DNA of 64,000 nucleotides from an uncultured Roseovarius sp. (GCA_947499555.1 CANMOU010000003.1:62001-126000), one strand, 5' to 3'. Positions 44,647 through 56,179 are shown, counted from the first letter of the stretch. Numbers and translations are program-made. Notes: generated from the letters alone by a model not told the origin.

Positions 44647-44649
44647 GGC

Positions 44650-45789
44650 TTATCTCGGACGATGCACGTGCGCGCTTTGCACAAGGCCGAAGCCAATCAT
44701 CAGGATAAGCATGGCAGATCCGCCATAGCTTACCAGTGGCAAGGGCACGCCCACGACCGGCGCAAGCCCCATGACCATCGACATGTTGACCGCAAAGAAT
44801 AGGAAGAATGTCGCGGCAATCCCAAGGATCAGCAGAGAAGAGAACCGATCACGGTTGGTCAGCGCGGAAACGACGCAAAAGATGATGATGAGCGCGTAAA
44901 GGATCAGAAGCGAAAAGGCCCCGACAAAACCGAACTCTTCGGCCAGTGTGGTGAAGATGAAGTCGGTGTGTTTCTCAGGCAGAAAGTTGAGGCGTGACTG
45001 CGTGCCTTGCATAAATCCCCGCCCGGTCCAGCCGCCAGATCCAAGCGCGATCTTCGATTGCGTAATGTGATACCCGGCCCCCAGCGGATCGGTGGCCGGG
45101 TCCAGAAAGGTATCAATCCGGCGGAACTGATAGTCTGCGAGAAGCTGCCAGTCCGTCCCACGGCTCTGGAAAACGGCGGTGATCAGACCCACGCCCCCGG
45201 CAATAACTGCGGCGAAATAAGCCCAGTGCACACCGGCCATGAACATGATCAGCCCACCGCCTGCAATCAGCAGAATGGATGTCCCAAGATCGGGTTGTTT
45301 AAGAACAAGTGCCACCGGGATGAGGATCACGATCACAGGCAGAATAACCCACAAGGGCCGTGACGTTTTCTGCAGCGGCAGCCAATCGTAATAGGCCGCC
45401 AAAAGCATCACCAGCGTGACTTTCATCAATTCCGAGGGTTGCAGGCGCATGAACCCAAGATCAATCCAGCGCTGTGCGCCTTTGCCTTCAACGCCGACAA
45501 GTTCAACCGCAACAAGCAAGAGGATCGAGACGATATAGGCCAGTACCGACATGTTGCGCCAGAACCAGATCGGGATCATGGCAACGATGAACATCGCGGT
45601 CAGACCCAGCACATAGCGTTTCATCTGCGGCTCTGCCCAGGGCGAAAAAGATCCGCCAGACACTGAATAGAGCATCAGGAAGCCAATACTGGCCACCGCC
45701 GTCAGCAAGATGATCAGCGGCCAGTTCAGGTAGAAGATCTTCTGTAGGCCCGAGGGCGTGTATTTGACGGAGTATTCAAGATAGCTCAT
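44650..45789 (-). CDS. rodA: Rod-shape peptidoglycan polymerase RodA
   Basis: This 379-residue SEDS-family inner-membrane protein has about ten helices and conserved blocks KGAQRWIDLGFMRLQPSELMKV, KQPDLGTSILLI and the C-terminal VVGVPLPLVSYGGSAML. It polymerises glycan strands during elongation together with PBP2, encoded 9 bases upstream. Confidence 0.95.
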   Translation of the reverse strand: MSYLEYSVKYTPSGLQKIFYLNWPLIILLTAVASIGFLMLYSVSGGSFSPWAEPQMKRYVLGLTAMFIVAMIPIWFWRNMSVLAYIVSILLLVAVELVGVEGKGAQRWIDLGFMRLQPSELMKVTLVMLLAAYYDWLPLQKTSRPLWVILPVIVILIPVALVLKQPDLGTSILLIAGGGLIMFMAGVHWAYFAAVIAGGVGLITAVFQSRGTDWQLLADYQFRRIDTFLDPATDPLGAGYHITQSKIALGSGGWTGRGFMQGTQSRLNFLPEKHTDFIFTTLAEEFGFVGAFSLLILYALIIIFCVVSALTNRDRFSSLLILGIAATFFLFFAVNMSMVMGLAPVVGVPLPLVSYGGSAMLILMIGFGLVQSAHVHRPR

Positions 45790-45798
45790 CGCGAACCC

Positions 45799-47748
45799 CT
45801 AAGCCCTGTCGCGGCTGCCGTCATCGGCAACCGGGCGGGCGCGGCGCAGGCGTTCTTGCTGTTCGCGGATACGGTCGCGATCTGCCGCAGGATAGGCCTC
45901 AAGAGGCGGTTCGCCGCCGTAAAGGGCCTGAAGCGTGATATCGCGGGCGATGGGGGCCGCCGCTTTTGAGCCGCCGCCGCCATGTTCAACAATGACCGAA
46001 ACCGCGATCTTGGGTGCCTCAATAGGCGCAAAATTCACGTAAAGCGCGTGATCCCGCCGCTCCCATGGTAGGTCTTCGTTGCGAAAGACGCCGCGCGCCC
46101 GTTCCGCTGCCGTGATGTTGCGCACCTGGCTTGTCCCGGTCTTGCCGGCCATTCGGAATGCATCCTCGATGATCCGGCTTCGATAGGCCGTGCCGCGTCG
46201 ATTGTTAGAGACCGCATTCATCGCATCTCGGATTTCGCGCAGCAGGTTTTCGTTGATGTCAAGAGGTTCTCCCCGGTTGACGGGTTGTTCAACACCGTCG
46301 ACGGATTTCACAAGTCGAGGCGAAACCGAGCGTCCGGTTGCAAGCCGCGCGGTCATCACCGCAAGTTGCAAGGGCGACGCAAGGACGAACCCCTGCCCGA
46401 TAGAGGCATTGACGCTGTCGCCGACACGCCAGTCATCATTCTTGCTGGTCTCTTTCCAGAGTTTGGTGGGAATAAGACCGGCCGAGACCGATGTCAGCGG
46501 CAGCTCATGCTCAATGCCGAGGCCAAGCTTGTTGGCCATCTCGGCGATTTTGTCGATGCCGGTCCGCACAGCCATTTCGTAGTAATAGACGTCACAGCTT
46601 TCCCGCAGACTCCGATGCAAATCGACATTGCCGTGCCCCGCGCGCTTCCAGCAATGGAAGCGCCGGTTGGATACCCTGAGATGTCCCGGGCAGTAGACCG
46701 TCTCGTTCGGGTCAACAACGCCTGCTTCAAGCGCAGCCAGTGCCGTGACCATCTTGAAGGTAGAGCCTGGCGGATAAACCCCCTGCATCGCCTTGTTGGG
46801 CAGCGGTCGGTATTTGTCGTCGAGCAGTGCCCTGTAATTCGCAACAGAGATGCCCCGAACGAAAAGGTTGGGATCAAAACTCGGTGCTGAAGCACAGGCC
46901 AGCAGGTCACCCGTCTCGCAATCCATGACCACCGCCGCCGCGCTTTCGCCTTCGAGACGTGCGGCGGTATAGGACTGAAGCGCGTTGTCGAGCGTCACCT
47001 GTATGTCGGCTCCTGCCTCTCCTTCGACACGATCAAGTTCTCGCATGACCCGTCCAGCGGCATTCACTTCAACACGCTTCGATCCTGCTTTGCCGCGAAG
47101 GGTGTCTTCCCTTTGCGACTCAAGCCCGATCTTGCCGATCTGGAAACGTGGAATGAGCAACAGGGCATCCGGCGCGTCGATTTCTTCAAGGTCGCGGTCA
47201 CTGACCGGGCCGACATATCCGATCAGGTGCGCGTAGTCCGGACCCAGCGGATAGTGGCGCGACAGCCCCACCTCGGGTGTCACGCCTGGCAGGGCGGGGG
47301 TGTTGACGGCGACGCGGCTGATGTCTTCCCAACTGACACGATCTGCCAACGTGACCGGCGTATCGCCGCGTACCTTGCGCAAGTCTGCGCGTGCCTCTTC
47401 AACTTCATTCGGATCAAGGGTCACGATCTGGCCGAGCCGCTCGATCACCTCGTCAAGTTCCATATCGCCGACTTGCTCGCGAATGAGCGTGATCCGGTAC
47501 GACGGCACGTTCTCGGCGACGACCCGACCTTCACGGTCGAAAATACGCCCGCGTGATGGCGGAATGAGCTGAATATTGATCCGGTTTTCGTCTGCCAGAA
47601 GACGGAATTGGTCTGCCTGTTCGACTTGCAGATAGCGCATGCGCAGGCCCAGCAGCCCCATGAACGCCGCCATCGAGCCACCCACCACGAGGCTGCGCCG
47701 TGTGATGAGCTTATGGCTCTCTGCGGTGTCCCGCGTCGGGCGTTTCAT
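45799..47748 (-). CDS. mrdA: Penicillin-binding protein 2 (elongation transpeptidase)
   Basis: This 649-residue protein has one N-terminal membrane helix (about 20-40), a dimerisation domain with RGRIFDREGRVVAEN, and a transpeptidase domain with the active-site GSTFK, SVN (GDSVNAS) and KTGTSQ. It crosslinks lateral-wall peptidoglycan as partner of RodA. It overlaps mreD by 4 bases. The C-terminus is charged (DRIREQQERLRRARP). Confidence 0.95.
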   Translation of the reverse strand: MKRPTRDTAESHKLITRRSLVVGGSMAAFMGLLGLRMRYLQVEQADQFRLLADENRINIQLIPPSRGRIFDREGRVVAENVPSYRITLIREQVGDMELDEVIERLGQIVTLDPNEVEEARADLRKVRGDTPVTLADRVSWEDISRVAVNTPALPGVTPEVGLSRHYPLGPDYAHLIGYVGPVSDRDLEEIDAPDALLLIPRFQIGKIGLESQREDTLRGKAGSKRVEVNAAGRVMRELDRVEGEAGADIQVTLDNALQSYTAARLEGESAAAVVMDCETGDLLACASAPSFDPNLFVRGISVANYRALLDDKYRPLPNKAMQGVYPPGSTFKMVTALAALEAGVVDPNETVYCPGHLRVSNRRFHCWKRAGHGNVDLHRSLRESCDVYYYEMAVRTGIDKIAEMANKLGLGIEHELPLTSVSAGLIPTKLWKETSKNDDWRVGDSVNASIGQGFVLASPLQLAVMTARLATGRSVSPRLVKSVDGVEQPVNRGEPLDINENLLREIRDAMNAVSNNRRGTAYRSRIIEDAFRMAGKTGTSQVRNITAAERARGVFRNEDLPWERRDHALYVNFAPIEAPKIAVSVIVEHGGGGSKAAAPIARDITLQALYGGEPPLEAYPAADRDRIREQQERLRRARPVADDGSRDRA

Positions 47749-48284
47749 GTCCGACCTCCAAGGGCGTCAATATCTCCTGGAGCCAGTTTACGCACTCCAA
47801 ACACGGTTTGCGAGACCACAACCACCACCGGATAGGCAATAAGTGTTGCGACGAGCTGCATTAGGCTAAGCCCCAGAGGCGCCTGATCCACGACCAGAAC
47901 GGCCAGAACCGCGCGGTAGATCAAGGTGATCGTCACAAGCGTTGTCGTGACCGACACCCATTCCATTGCAAATGTCAGGTCGCGCAGATCGATATGCCGC
48001 GCCCGCAACGTCTCGGAGCCGATCAACACCAGTGCGGCCCAAAGGCCCGGCGGACGATGGAACATCAGGTCACAAAGCAAAAATACCAAAGCGATCATCA
48101 AGGGCGGGACAAACTCTGGTCTGCGCAAGACCCAGGCGATAGTGAGCGCCAGAAGGATATCCGGCCCGGCCCAGCCAAGCGGCAAGGTCTGCAACGGCAG
48201 AAGGTGGAAGAAAATAACTAGGAAAACGAGGATGATGTAAATCACCCGCATGGCCCACATATGAACGACCACATTCTCAGCCAT
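47745..48284 (-). CDS. mreD: Rod shape-determining protein MreD
   Basis: This 179-residue inner-membrane protein has five or six hydrophobic segments (VIYIILVFLVIFFHLLPLQ, LALTIAWVLRRPEFVPPLMI and others). Sequence conservation in MreD is low; the assignment rests on size, topology and position between mreC and mrdA, overlapping both. Confidence 0.88.
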   Translation of the reverse strand: MAENVVVHMWAMRVIYIILVFLVIFFHLLPLQTLPLGWAGPDILLALTIAWVLRRPEFVPPLMIALVFLLCDLMFHRPPGLWAALVLIGSETLRARHIDLRDLTFAMEWVSVTTTLVTITLIYRAVLAVLVVDQAPLGLSLMQLVATLIAYPVVVVVSQTVFGVRKLAPGDIDALGGRT

Positions 48285-49200
48285 CGGTCGCCTCCGAACT
48301 CTGTTCAGGGACGGGTGGGCCTTGCAGGGGCAAATCCGGTTCGGTCGGGCCTATTAACTCACCGGGTTCCGACAGCCGCTCATTGCCATAATTCCGCAGG
48401 ACCCGCAGAAATTCGAGGCGCTCGTAATCCGCTGACAGCCGGACTCGAAGCCGCCCTCCGGGATCCTGAGCGACCTGCCCGATCAGAAGACCGGCGGGAA
48501 AGACACCACCGTCACCCGAAGTCAGAACCCTGTCGCCTGGTCGAACCTGTTCCGGAAGTTCAAGAAAATCGATCAGCGGAACAGCAGTGTTGTCGCCAAT
48601 GATCAGAGCCTGCTGGCCCGAAGGTTGGATCGTTGCGGGAATACGGCTTGAGGTATCGGTCAGCAAAATGACGCGCGCCGTGTTGTCGCCAACGCCGGAA
48701 ATCCGACCGACAAGGCCCAGCCCGTCCATTGTGGCCCAGCCATCGACGATGCCGTCACGTCCCCCCACGTTGATCAAGACCGATTGCCGGAAGGGCGAGC
48801 CGCTATCGGCCAGCACCACGCCAGTCACGAAAGTCAGACGCGGGTCGAGCTGCACATTGTTGAGATCGAGAAGCCGGGCGTTTTCCTGTTCCAGTTGAAG
48901 CGCCGCCTCTTTCCACGCTTTCATCTGTTGCAACTCGCGCCGCAATTCCTGGTTCTGCTGGTAAATCCGTTGATAGCTCTGGAAATCGCGCAGAATATTC
49001 GCGGCACCGGTCACGGGCGCCATCGCCCAGTCAAAGCTGGGCACGACCTTATCGATCACCTGCGCGCGAAACCGTTCAACACGCGGGCTGTCGATGCGCC
49101 ATACAAGGAAAATCCCGACGAGGCACAAAAGCAAAAAACCGACAAACAGCCGTTTGATCGGGCCTGTGTAGTCGCCGTTTTGTGCTCTGTCGCGGGCCAA
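48277..49200 (-). CDS. mreC: Rod shape-determining protein MreC
   Basis: This 307-residue protein has one N-terminal membrane helix (FVGFLLLCLVGIFLVW), a periplasmic coiled coil (YQQNQELRRELQQMKAWKEAALQLEQENARLL) and a beta-rich domain with the MreC pattern VLINVGGRDGIVDGWATMDGLGLVGRI. It scaffolds the elongasome. It lies 31 bases after mreB. Confidence 0.93.
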   Translation of the reverse strand: MARDRAQNGDYTGPIKRLFVGFLLLCLVGIFLVWRIDSPRVERFRAQVIDKVVPSFDWAMAPVTGAANILRDFQSYQRIYQQNQELRRELQQMKAWKEAALQLEQENARLLDLNNVQLDPRLTFVTGVVLADSGSPFRQSVLINVGGRDGIVDGWATMDGLGLVGRISGVGDNTARVILLTDTSSRIPATIQPSGQQALIIGDNTAVPLIDFLELPEQVRPGDRVLTSGDGGVFPAGLLIGQVAQDPGGRLRVRLSADYERLEFLRVLRNYGNERLSEPGELIGPTEPDLPLQGPPVPEQSSEATDG

Positions 49201-49231
49201 GTCTACCCCCTTCCCTCAGAGGGTGGGCGTT

Positions 49232-50940
<1,709 letters not shown>

Positions 50941-51996
50941 ATGGTAGCGCGCAGTTTCTTCGCAATTGACAACGAGAGCCTCATTGTCGACTCCAGCTCG
51001 AACGCGACAATTGTCGGGAACCCCATCATCAACAATTCCGACACGCCGGATGGAACGATTTTTACGTTCTCCGGTGGCGGCGGAACGACCATCACACTTG
51101 ATGATGCTGGCGCATTCGCAGACGCCATTCCTGAAGACAACAACCTGTTTTTCAATGATGATGAAGCCGCGGATCATATCATCACGGATGGCGGCAGCCT
51201 TGTTGCGAACGGAACGCCAGTCGAAGCGGAATCTCTTATATTTGTTCAAGCGCTTGATTCAGGCGGAAACCCAACGGGACCAGTGATAACGATCACTGTT
51301 TTTTCGCAGAATGGCATCACGCAGGACGTTTGGGGATTTTCGACCGACATCCCGCTTGAGCCGGGAACATCCTATATCAAGACTGGTGGCAGCAACACAG
51401 GCACCAGCACCTATGCCAGCTTCGCAACATGTTTTGGCCCTGGTGCGACGGTCCAGACGCCTTATGGTGAACAACTGGTTGAAACGCTGAGGCCAGGACA
51501 GCTGGTTTGGACGCTTGACCAAGGATACATGCCGGTGACGTGGGTCGCGAGCACCTGTGTTCGTGGCCATGGTCCGTTTGCGCCCGTCGTCTTCGCGCCC
51601 GGTAGCATCGGCAATTCAGAAAAACTGCTCTTGTCGCAAGAGCATCGGGTTTACCTGCGGTCGCCAAGTGCCGGTCTGCTGTTTGGAACAGACGAGGTAC
51701 TGATTTCAGCAAAACACCTCTGCGGTATGCCTGGTATCTCGCTCGCCCCTCAGCGGATCGTCCGTTACACGCATTTCATGTTCGATAGCCATCAGATTGT
51801 ACGTTCCAACGGAGCTTTGACCGAAAGCTTTTTCCTGAGCGAGCACTCTCTGAATGGTGTCACTTGCCGTCAGAAACTTGAACTTGAAACCTTGTTTCCT
51901 CCGGCAATCGAGCGCCTCGGCAGCTTTGGCGAGACGGCGGCGCTCGCTCTTAAGAAACATGAAGCTGATGTCTTGCGCAGTTACCTCTTGTCTTAG
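50941..51996 (+). CDS. Hint-domain (hedgehog/intein-like) protein, copy 1
   Basis: ATG 50941, after AGGTGGG, gives 351 residues. The first 160 residues are Gly-, Asn-, Asp- and Thr-rich beta sequence (SSNATIVGNPIINNSD, FSGGGGTTITLDDAG). A Hint domain then begins at Cys164 (CFGPGATVQTPYGEQLVETLRPGQLVWTLD in part), with SQEHRVYL and the end motif DSHQIVRSNGALTESF. Hint domains can cleave peptide bonds at the N-terminal Cys, so self-processing is possible. No classical signal peptide is seen; the acidic repeat-like N-terminus resembles exported surface proteins of roseobacters. Confidence 0.8.
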   Translation: MVARSFFAIDNESLIVDSSSNATIVGNPIINNSDTPDGTIFTFSGGGGTTITLDDAGAFADAIPEDNNLFFNDDEAADHIITDGGSLVANGTPVEAESLIFVQALDSGGNPTGPVITITVFSQNGITQDVWGFSTDIPLEPGTSYIKTGGSNTGTSTYASFATCFGPGATVQTPYGEQLVETLRPGQLVWTLDQGYMPVTWVASTCVRGHGPFAPVVFAPGSIGNSEKLLLSQEHRVYLRSPSAGLLFGTDEVLISAKHLCGMPGISLAPQRIVRYTHFMFDSHQIVRSNGALTESFFLSEHSLNGVTCRQKLELETLFPPAIERLGSFGETAALALKKHEADVLRSYLLS

Positions 51997-52079
51997 CATC
52001 TGATTGCGTCTCTCAATGCGACAAGTCACACTTTAGCGCCAGACCGAAGCGCTCATTATCTGAACTGGAATGAATTTCA

Positions 52080-52154
52080 TGGTGCTGCTGGGGAGGATTG
52101 AACTCCCGACCTCACCCTTACCAAGGGTGCGCTCTACCACTGAGCTACAGCAGC
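52080..52154 (-). tRNA. tRNA-Thr (anticodon GGT)
   Basis: The minus strand folds as a complete cloverleaf: acceptor GCTGCTG/CAGCAGC, D-arm GCTC/GAGC, anticodon stem CACCC/GGGTG with loop TTGGTAA (anticodon GGT), T-arm GGGAG TTCAATC CTCCC, discriminator A and encoded CCA (52082-52080). Without CCA it has 72 nucleotides. It reads ACC/ACT threonine codons. It stands alone between a Hint gene and the murA unit. Confidence 0.97.
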
Positions 52155-52242
52155 GCCTTGCGTGGCGCGGTGATTAGACGGTTCGGGACCCTCGTGCAAG
52201 GGTTATCTAGACCCTTTTTGATGTCTGCTGTAGAGAGGCAGC

Positions 52243-52410
52243 ATGAGTCCGAAACCCCAATCCTCGAAGCCGCAAAATGCATCGTCGAACCGCGAAGACC
52301 GGCTCAAGGCTGCGCTCAAGGCGAATCTGGCGCGGCGCAAAGAGCAGGCAAGGGCAAAAGCAGGGGACAAGGCTCTGGCAGACAAGACTGAGGCAGGCAA
52401 AGGCAGGTAA
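52243..52410 (+). CDS. Small basic protein in front of murA
   Basis: This 55-residue frame starts at ATG 52243 after AGAGAGG and ends 3 bases before murA. The product is unusually rich in Lys, Ala, Arg and Gln (EDRLKAALKANLARRKEQAR), predicted to be one long charged helix with a disordered Ser/Pro/Lys N-terminus. The good start signal and tight coupling argue that it is translated. I recall similar short Lys/Ala-rich proteins before murA in related bacteria but cannot check. Function unknown. Confidence 0.7.
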   Translation: MSPKPQSSKPQNASSNREDRLKAALKANLARRKEQARAKAGDKALADKTEAGKGR

Positions 52411-52413
52411 ACC

Positions 52414-53682
52414 ATGGATTCCATACTCGTCACGGGCAACGGGCCTTTAAGTGGCCAAATTCCGATTGCGGGCGCGAAAAACGCCTGCCTGACGCTGATG
52501 CCAGCGACGCTCTTGAGTGACGCTCCATTGACGCTGACCAATGCGCCGCGGCTTTCTGATATCAAGACGATGACCACGCTTCTTCAATCGTTAGGCGTAG
52601 AGGTTACGAGCCTGCAGGATGGACAAGTGCTGGCAATGTCGAGCCATGATTTGACGAACCATGTGGCGGATTACGACATCGTGCGCAAAATGCGTGCCTC
52701 GATCCTTGTGTTGGGTCCGATGTTGGCGCGGCATGGACATGCAGTTGTATCGCTTCCGGGCGGATGTGCCATTGGCGCGCGCCCCGTGGATCTCCATCTC
52801 AAAGCGCTCGAGGCGTTGGGGGCGGAGCTGGAGCTGAAAGAAGGCTACGTGCATGCCAAGGCCTCTCAGGGTCTCAGGGGAGGGACCGTTGATTTTCCTT
52901 TCGTTTCAGTCGGCGCGACCGAAAACGCGGTGATGGCCGCCTCCCTCGCGAAGGGCGGCACCGTGATCAAGAACGCTGCACGAGAGCCAGAGATTGTCGA
53001 CCTGGTTCAATGTCTTCAGAAAATGGGCGCGCAGATCAGTGGCGCGGGCACAAGCACGATCGAGGTTCAGGGGGTGGACCGGCTTGATGGGGCGACGCAC
53101 CCGGTGGTCACCGACCGGATCGAGTTGGGCACCTATATGCTGGCCCCAGCGATCTGCGGGGGCGAGGTTGAATGCCTTGGCGGCCGGATCGAGTTGGTCA
53201 AATCCTTTTGCGAGAAGCTGGATGAGGCCGGTGTGGCTGTTGAAGAGACCAAGGCCGGTCTGAAAGTAGCACGCAAGAATGGAGCGGTGAAAGCGGTGGA
53301 TGTGGTGACCGAGCCCTTCCCGGGCTTTCCCACAGATCTGCAGGCGCAGATGATGGCGTTGATGTGCACGGCGGAAGGCACCAGCGTTCTTGAAGAAAAA
53401 ATCTTTGAAAACAGGTTCATGCACGCGCCGGAACTTATGCGGATGGGCGCGCAGATTGACGTGCAGGGCGGCACGGCAACGGTCACCGGGGTTGAACGCC
53501 TTAAGGGTGCGCCGGTTATGGCGACGGACCTGCGGGCCAGCGTGTCGCTTATCCTGGCCGGGCTGGCGGCGGAGGGTGAAACGCTTGTGAACCGCGTCTA
53601 TCACCTTGATCGCGGCTACGAGCGCGTGGAAGAAAAACTGGGCCATGTCGGTGCAAAGATCGAAAGGGTTGAGGGGCAATGA
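52414..53682 (+). CDS. murA: UDP-N-acetylglucosamine 1-carboxyvinyltransferase
   Basis: This 422-residue enzyme catalyses the first committed step of peptidoglycan synthesis. Motifs are [14 protein letters not shown] (Lys22-Asn23 region), the catalytic Cys in [16 protein letters not shown] (the fosfomycin target), [10 protein letters not shown], and the late [17 protein letters not shown]. It overlaps the DUF2948 gene by 4 bases. Confidence 0.97.
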   Translation: MDSILVTGNGPLSGQIPIAGAKNACLTLMPATLLSDAPLTLTNAPRLSDIKTMTTLLQSLGVEVTSLQDGQVLAMSSHDLTNHVADYDIVRKMRASILVLGPMLARHGHAVVSLPGGCAIGARPVDLHLKALEALGAELELKEGYVHAKASQGLRGGTVDFPFVSVGATENAVMAASLAKGGTVIKNAAREPEIVDLVQCLQKMGAQISGAGTSTIEVQGVDRLDGATHPVVTDRIELGTYMLAPAICGGEVECLGGRIELVKSFCEKLDEAGVAVEETKAGLKVARKNGAVKAVDVVTEPFPGFPTDLQAQMMALMCTAEGTSVLEEKIFENRFMHAPELMRMGAQIDVQGGTATVTGVERLKGAPVMATDLRASVSLILAGLAAEGETLVNRVYHLDRGYERVEEKLGHVGAKIERVEGQ

Positions 53683-54149
53683 CAGACGACGCCCGCTTTG
53701 AAGACGGACGCGAGGCACCGCTGAATCTCGGGGCACTGGATGACGAGGACCTCAAGGTCATTTCGTCGCTGGTGCAGGATGGGGTTTTCACGGTTGCGGA
53801 CATGACCTGGCGCGCGGCAGAGCATCGTCTGGCGTTCCTGATCAACCGGTTTCGCTGGGAAGATGAGGGCCGCACGCGTCACGGCGCAGAGCGGGTGCGC
53901 AGTTTGCTGGTCATTGATACCGTCCAGGGAGTGGCCAGCCAAGGCATTGATCGCAAAGAGAAAGGCATGATCCTGTCGGTTCTCTCGGTCACATTTGAGC
54001 CGGACGCGGACGGCGCAGGCCATGTGGTGCTGACGCTTGCAGGCGATGGGGTAATCCGCGCGCGTGTCGAGGCGCTGGATGTCGCTCTCCGCGATGTCAC
54101 GCGGCCTTATAAGGCGCTGAGCGGCAAGGCACCGGACCACGGGACTTAG
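53679..54149 (+). CDS. DUF2948 family protein
   Basis: This 156-residue protein matches the DUF2948 pattern: [30 protein letters not shown], followed by RRFRWE-like [17 protein letters not shown] and a C-terminal [23 protein letters not shown]. The family is found in alphaproteobacteria next to murA or hisD, as here. It is soluble and of unknown function; its location between wall and histidine genes gives no firm clue. Confidence 0.87.
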   Translation: MTDDARFEDGREAPLNLGALDDEDLKVISSLVQDGVFTVADMTWRAAEHRLAFLINRFRWEDEGRTRHGAERVRSLLVIDTVQGVASQGIDRKEKGMILSVLSVTFEPDADGAGHVVLTLAGDGVIRARVEALDVALRDVTRPYKALSGKAPDHGT

Positions 54150-54207
54150 ACGCCCTCTTGAGTGCATCATTCCGAGCTTGTAAGCCTCGCGGCGAAAGGA
54201 TCGCCCC

Positions 54208-55512
54208 ATGCCCGTTCGCCTTGATGCCCGTTCTGCCGATTTCGAAGATGCCTTCCGTGCCCTTCTGAGTGCCAAGCGCGAGGACAGCCCGGATGTGGAT
54301 GCCGCCGTGGCAGAGATTATTGCCGATGTCCGCGCGCGCGGCGATGCCGCTTTGATAGAGCTGACGGCGCGGTTTGACCGGCTGCACCTAACGCCGGAAA
54401 CGCTGCGGTTTTCGCCCGAAGAGATAGACGCGTTGGTTGCGCAAGTCTCTGAAAAAGAACGTAAAGCGCTTGATCTTGCCGCCTTGCGCATCCGGGCCTA
54501 TCACGAGCGCCAGATCCCCGAAGATGCCAGTTGGACCGATGAGAGTGGGGCCACTTTGGGCTGGCGCTGGAGCCCAGTTTCGGCTGCAGGGCTGTATGTG
54601 CCCGGCGGGTTGGCATCGTATCCCTCATCGGTTCTGATGAACGCGATCCCGGCCAAGGTCGCGGGGGTGGAGCGGCTGGCCATTGTGGTGCCGACGCCTG
54701 ACGGTGTGGCCAACCCTGCGGTGCTCTTGGCGGCACGGATTGCAGGGGTTGACGAGATATATCGTGTCGGCGGGGCGCAGGCCTTGGCGGCACTGGCCTA
54801 TGGCACCCAAACGATTGACCCGGTGGACAAGATCACAGGGCCGGGTAACGCCTATGTGGCCGCGGCTAAGCGGCGGGTCTTCGGCAAGGTCGGCATTGAC
54901 ATGATCGCGGGGCCTTCGGAGATCCTTGTGATTGCGGATGCCGATAATGATCCGGACTGGATAGCCCTCGATATGCTCAGCCAGGCGGAGCATGACGAGA
55001 GCGCGCAGGCGATCTTGATCACGGATGATGCAGCATTTGGTCAAGCGGTTGAAAGAGCGATAGAAAAGCGCCTGAAAACTCTGGAGCGCCGCGCCATCGC
55101 GGGCGCCAGCTGGCGGGATTATGGTGCGGTGATCACCGTGCCGGACCTTGGTGTTGCGGCGCAATTGACCGACCGGATCGCACCAGAGCATCTTGAGCTT
55201 TGCGTGGCCGATCCCGAGGCGCTGGCGGCGCAGATCACCCATGCGGGTGCCATGTTCCTTGGCGCCTGGACGCCCGAGGCCATTGGCGACTACGTGGGCG
55301 GTCCGAACCATGTTCTGCCCACCGCGCGCTCAGCGCGGTTCTCTTCGGGGCTTAATGTTTTGGACTTCCTCAAGCGGACGACCATGGCCAAGATGACGCC
55401 AGAAGCCCTCAAAGCCATCGGCCCGGCGGCCGAAACGCTGGCCATCTCCGAGAGCCTGGAGGCGCATGGGTTGAGCGTCCGCGCACGGTTGGATCGGCTC
55501 AATCAGGGGTGA
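54208..55512 (+). CDS. hisD: Histidinol dehydrogenase
   Basis: This 434-residue zinc enzyme makes histidine from histidinol in two NAD-dependent oxidations. Motifs include AGLYVPGGLASYPSSVLMNAIPAKVAGV, VYRVGGAQALAALAYGT-like VGGAQA, KITGPGNAYVAAAKR, GPSEILVIAD, QAEHDESAQAI (zinc ligands) and IAPEHLEL with GPNHVLPT. It stands apart from other his genes; hisC lies 7 kb away. Confidence 0.97.
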   Translation: MPVRLDARSADFEDAFRALLSAKREDSPDVDAAVAEIIADVRARGDAALIELTARFDRLHLTPETLRFSPEEIDALVAQVSEKERKALDLAALRIRAYHERQIPEDASWTDESGATLGWRWSPVSAAGLYVPGGLASYPSSVLMNAIPAKVAGVERLAIVVPTPDGVANPAVLLAARIAGVDEIYRVGGAQALAALAYGTQTIDPVDKITGPGNAYVAAAKRRVFGKVGIDMIAGPSEILVIADADNDPDWIALDMLSQAEHDESAQAILITDDAAFGQAVERAIEKRLKTLERRAIAGASWRDYGAVITVPDLGVAAQLTDRIAPEHLELCVADPEALAAQITHAGAMFLGAWTPEAIGDYVGGPNHVLPTARSARFSSGLNVLDFLKRTTMAKMTPEALKAIGPAAETLAISESLEAHGLSVRARLDRLNQG

Positions 55513-55557
55513 TCGTCCCGAATCATGGTTAACGCGTTGATTTTGCTTAAATCGCAA

Positions 55558-55601
55558 CGTCGGTATCGTGTCGGTATTACGTCGGTATTGCGTCGGTGCG
55601 G
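55558..55601. repeat. Four tandem 11-base units
   Basis: Units CGTCGGTATCG, TGTCGGTATTA, CGTCGGTATTG and CGTCGGTGCGG follow one another without gaps, 46 bases after the hisD stop. The core GTCGGT is invariant. The period of 11 bases is close to one helical turn, so protein binding along one face is possible; a simple replication-slippage array is the plain alternative. Confidence 0.65.
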
Positions 55602-55682
55602 TTGTCGCCGAAGGGCCGGGTTAACGGGGCGTTCGGCGGGGTATTGGTTTGGTGAGAAAACATTGAATAGATTTGGCGAAAA

Positions 55683-56126
55683 CTACCATCGCGGTTCTTC
55701 GGGGATCACGATGCCTTCCGCAGTCATGTAGATTTCTAAAGGAATGTAGGACTCTTTGAAGATTATCGTTTCATCGACAATTTTGCGTCGATGGTCATGA
55801 ATAAAGACGACACCAGCGAAGTTGGTTCGCCAACGTACGAACCAACCGGGGAGATAACCCTCGGACCCCGTTTTGGAGAACCAACAACAATCAGGTGCGA
55901 AGTCTAGGAATTCTTGACGACTTTCAAATACTTTATATCGAATTTTGTTTCCGTTGCCGTCTGAAGCTTCGTGAGATTGGTGGTTTTCAATGTAGTAATC
56001 TACTGCGTTTGCGATCATAGCTTCGTCAGAAACGCGCTCTGGATCATTACTTGTTTTGGAATGCCAGAACAGCATCAAAAAAAGAGTTATGGTGCAAAGG
56101 GTAAGAACTAGTCTCATTCTTAACAT
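55683..56126 (-). CDS. AT-rich orphan gene, membrane-anchored protein
   Basis: This 147-residue frame (145 or so if the second Met is used) has an N-terminal hydrophobic segment LVLTLCTITLFLMLFW and a soluble domain with CCWFSKTGSEGYLPGWFVRWRTNFAGVVFIHD. The DNA is visibly AT-richer than all neighbours and no ribosome binding site is clear (AAAGAA only). It sits between hisD and a RAYT transposase on the opposite strand. I recognise no family. It looks like horizontally acquired cargo. Confidence 0.5.
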   Translation of the reverse strand: MLRMRLVLTLCTITLFLMLFWHSKTSNDPERVSDEAMIANAVDYYIENHQSHEASDGNGNKIRYKVFESRQEFLDFAPDCCWFSKTGSEGYLPGWFVRWRTNFAGVVFIHDHRRKIVDETIIFKESYIPLEIYMTAEGIVIPEEPRW

Positions 56127-56179
56127 TTCTTTTTGGACAATCTGCGACGGTCATCAGCCAAAAGGCTTCTAAAGCATAT

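Noticed and set aside
55558-55601. CRISPR array
   Set aside because: The units are 11 bases, directly adjacent and without spacers; no cas genes occur in the window.
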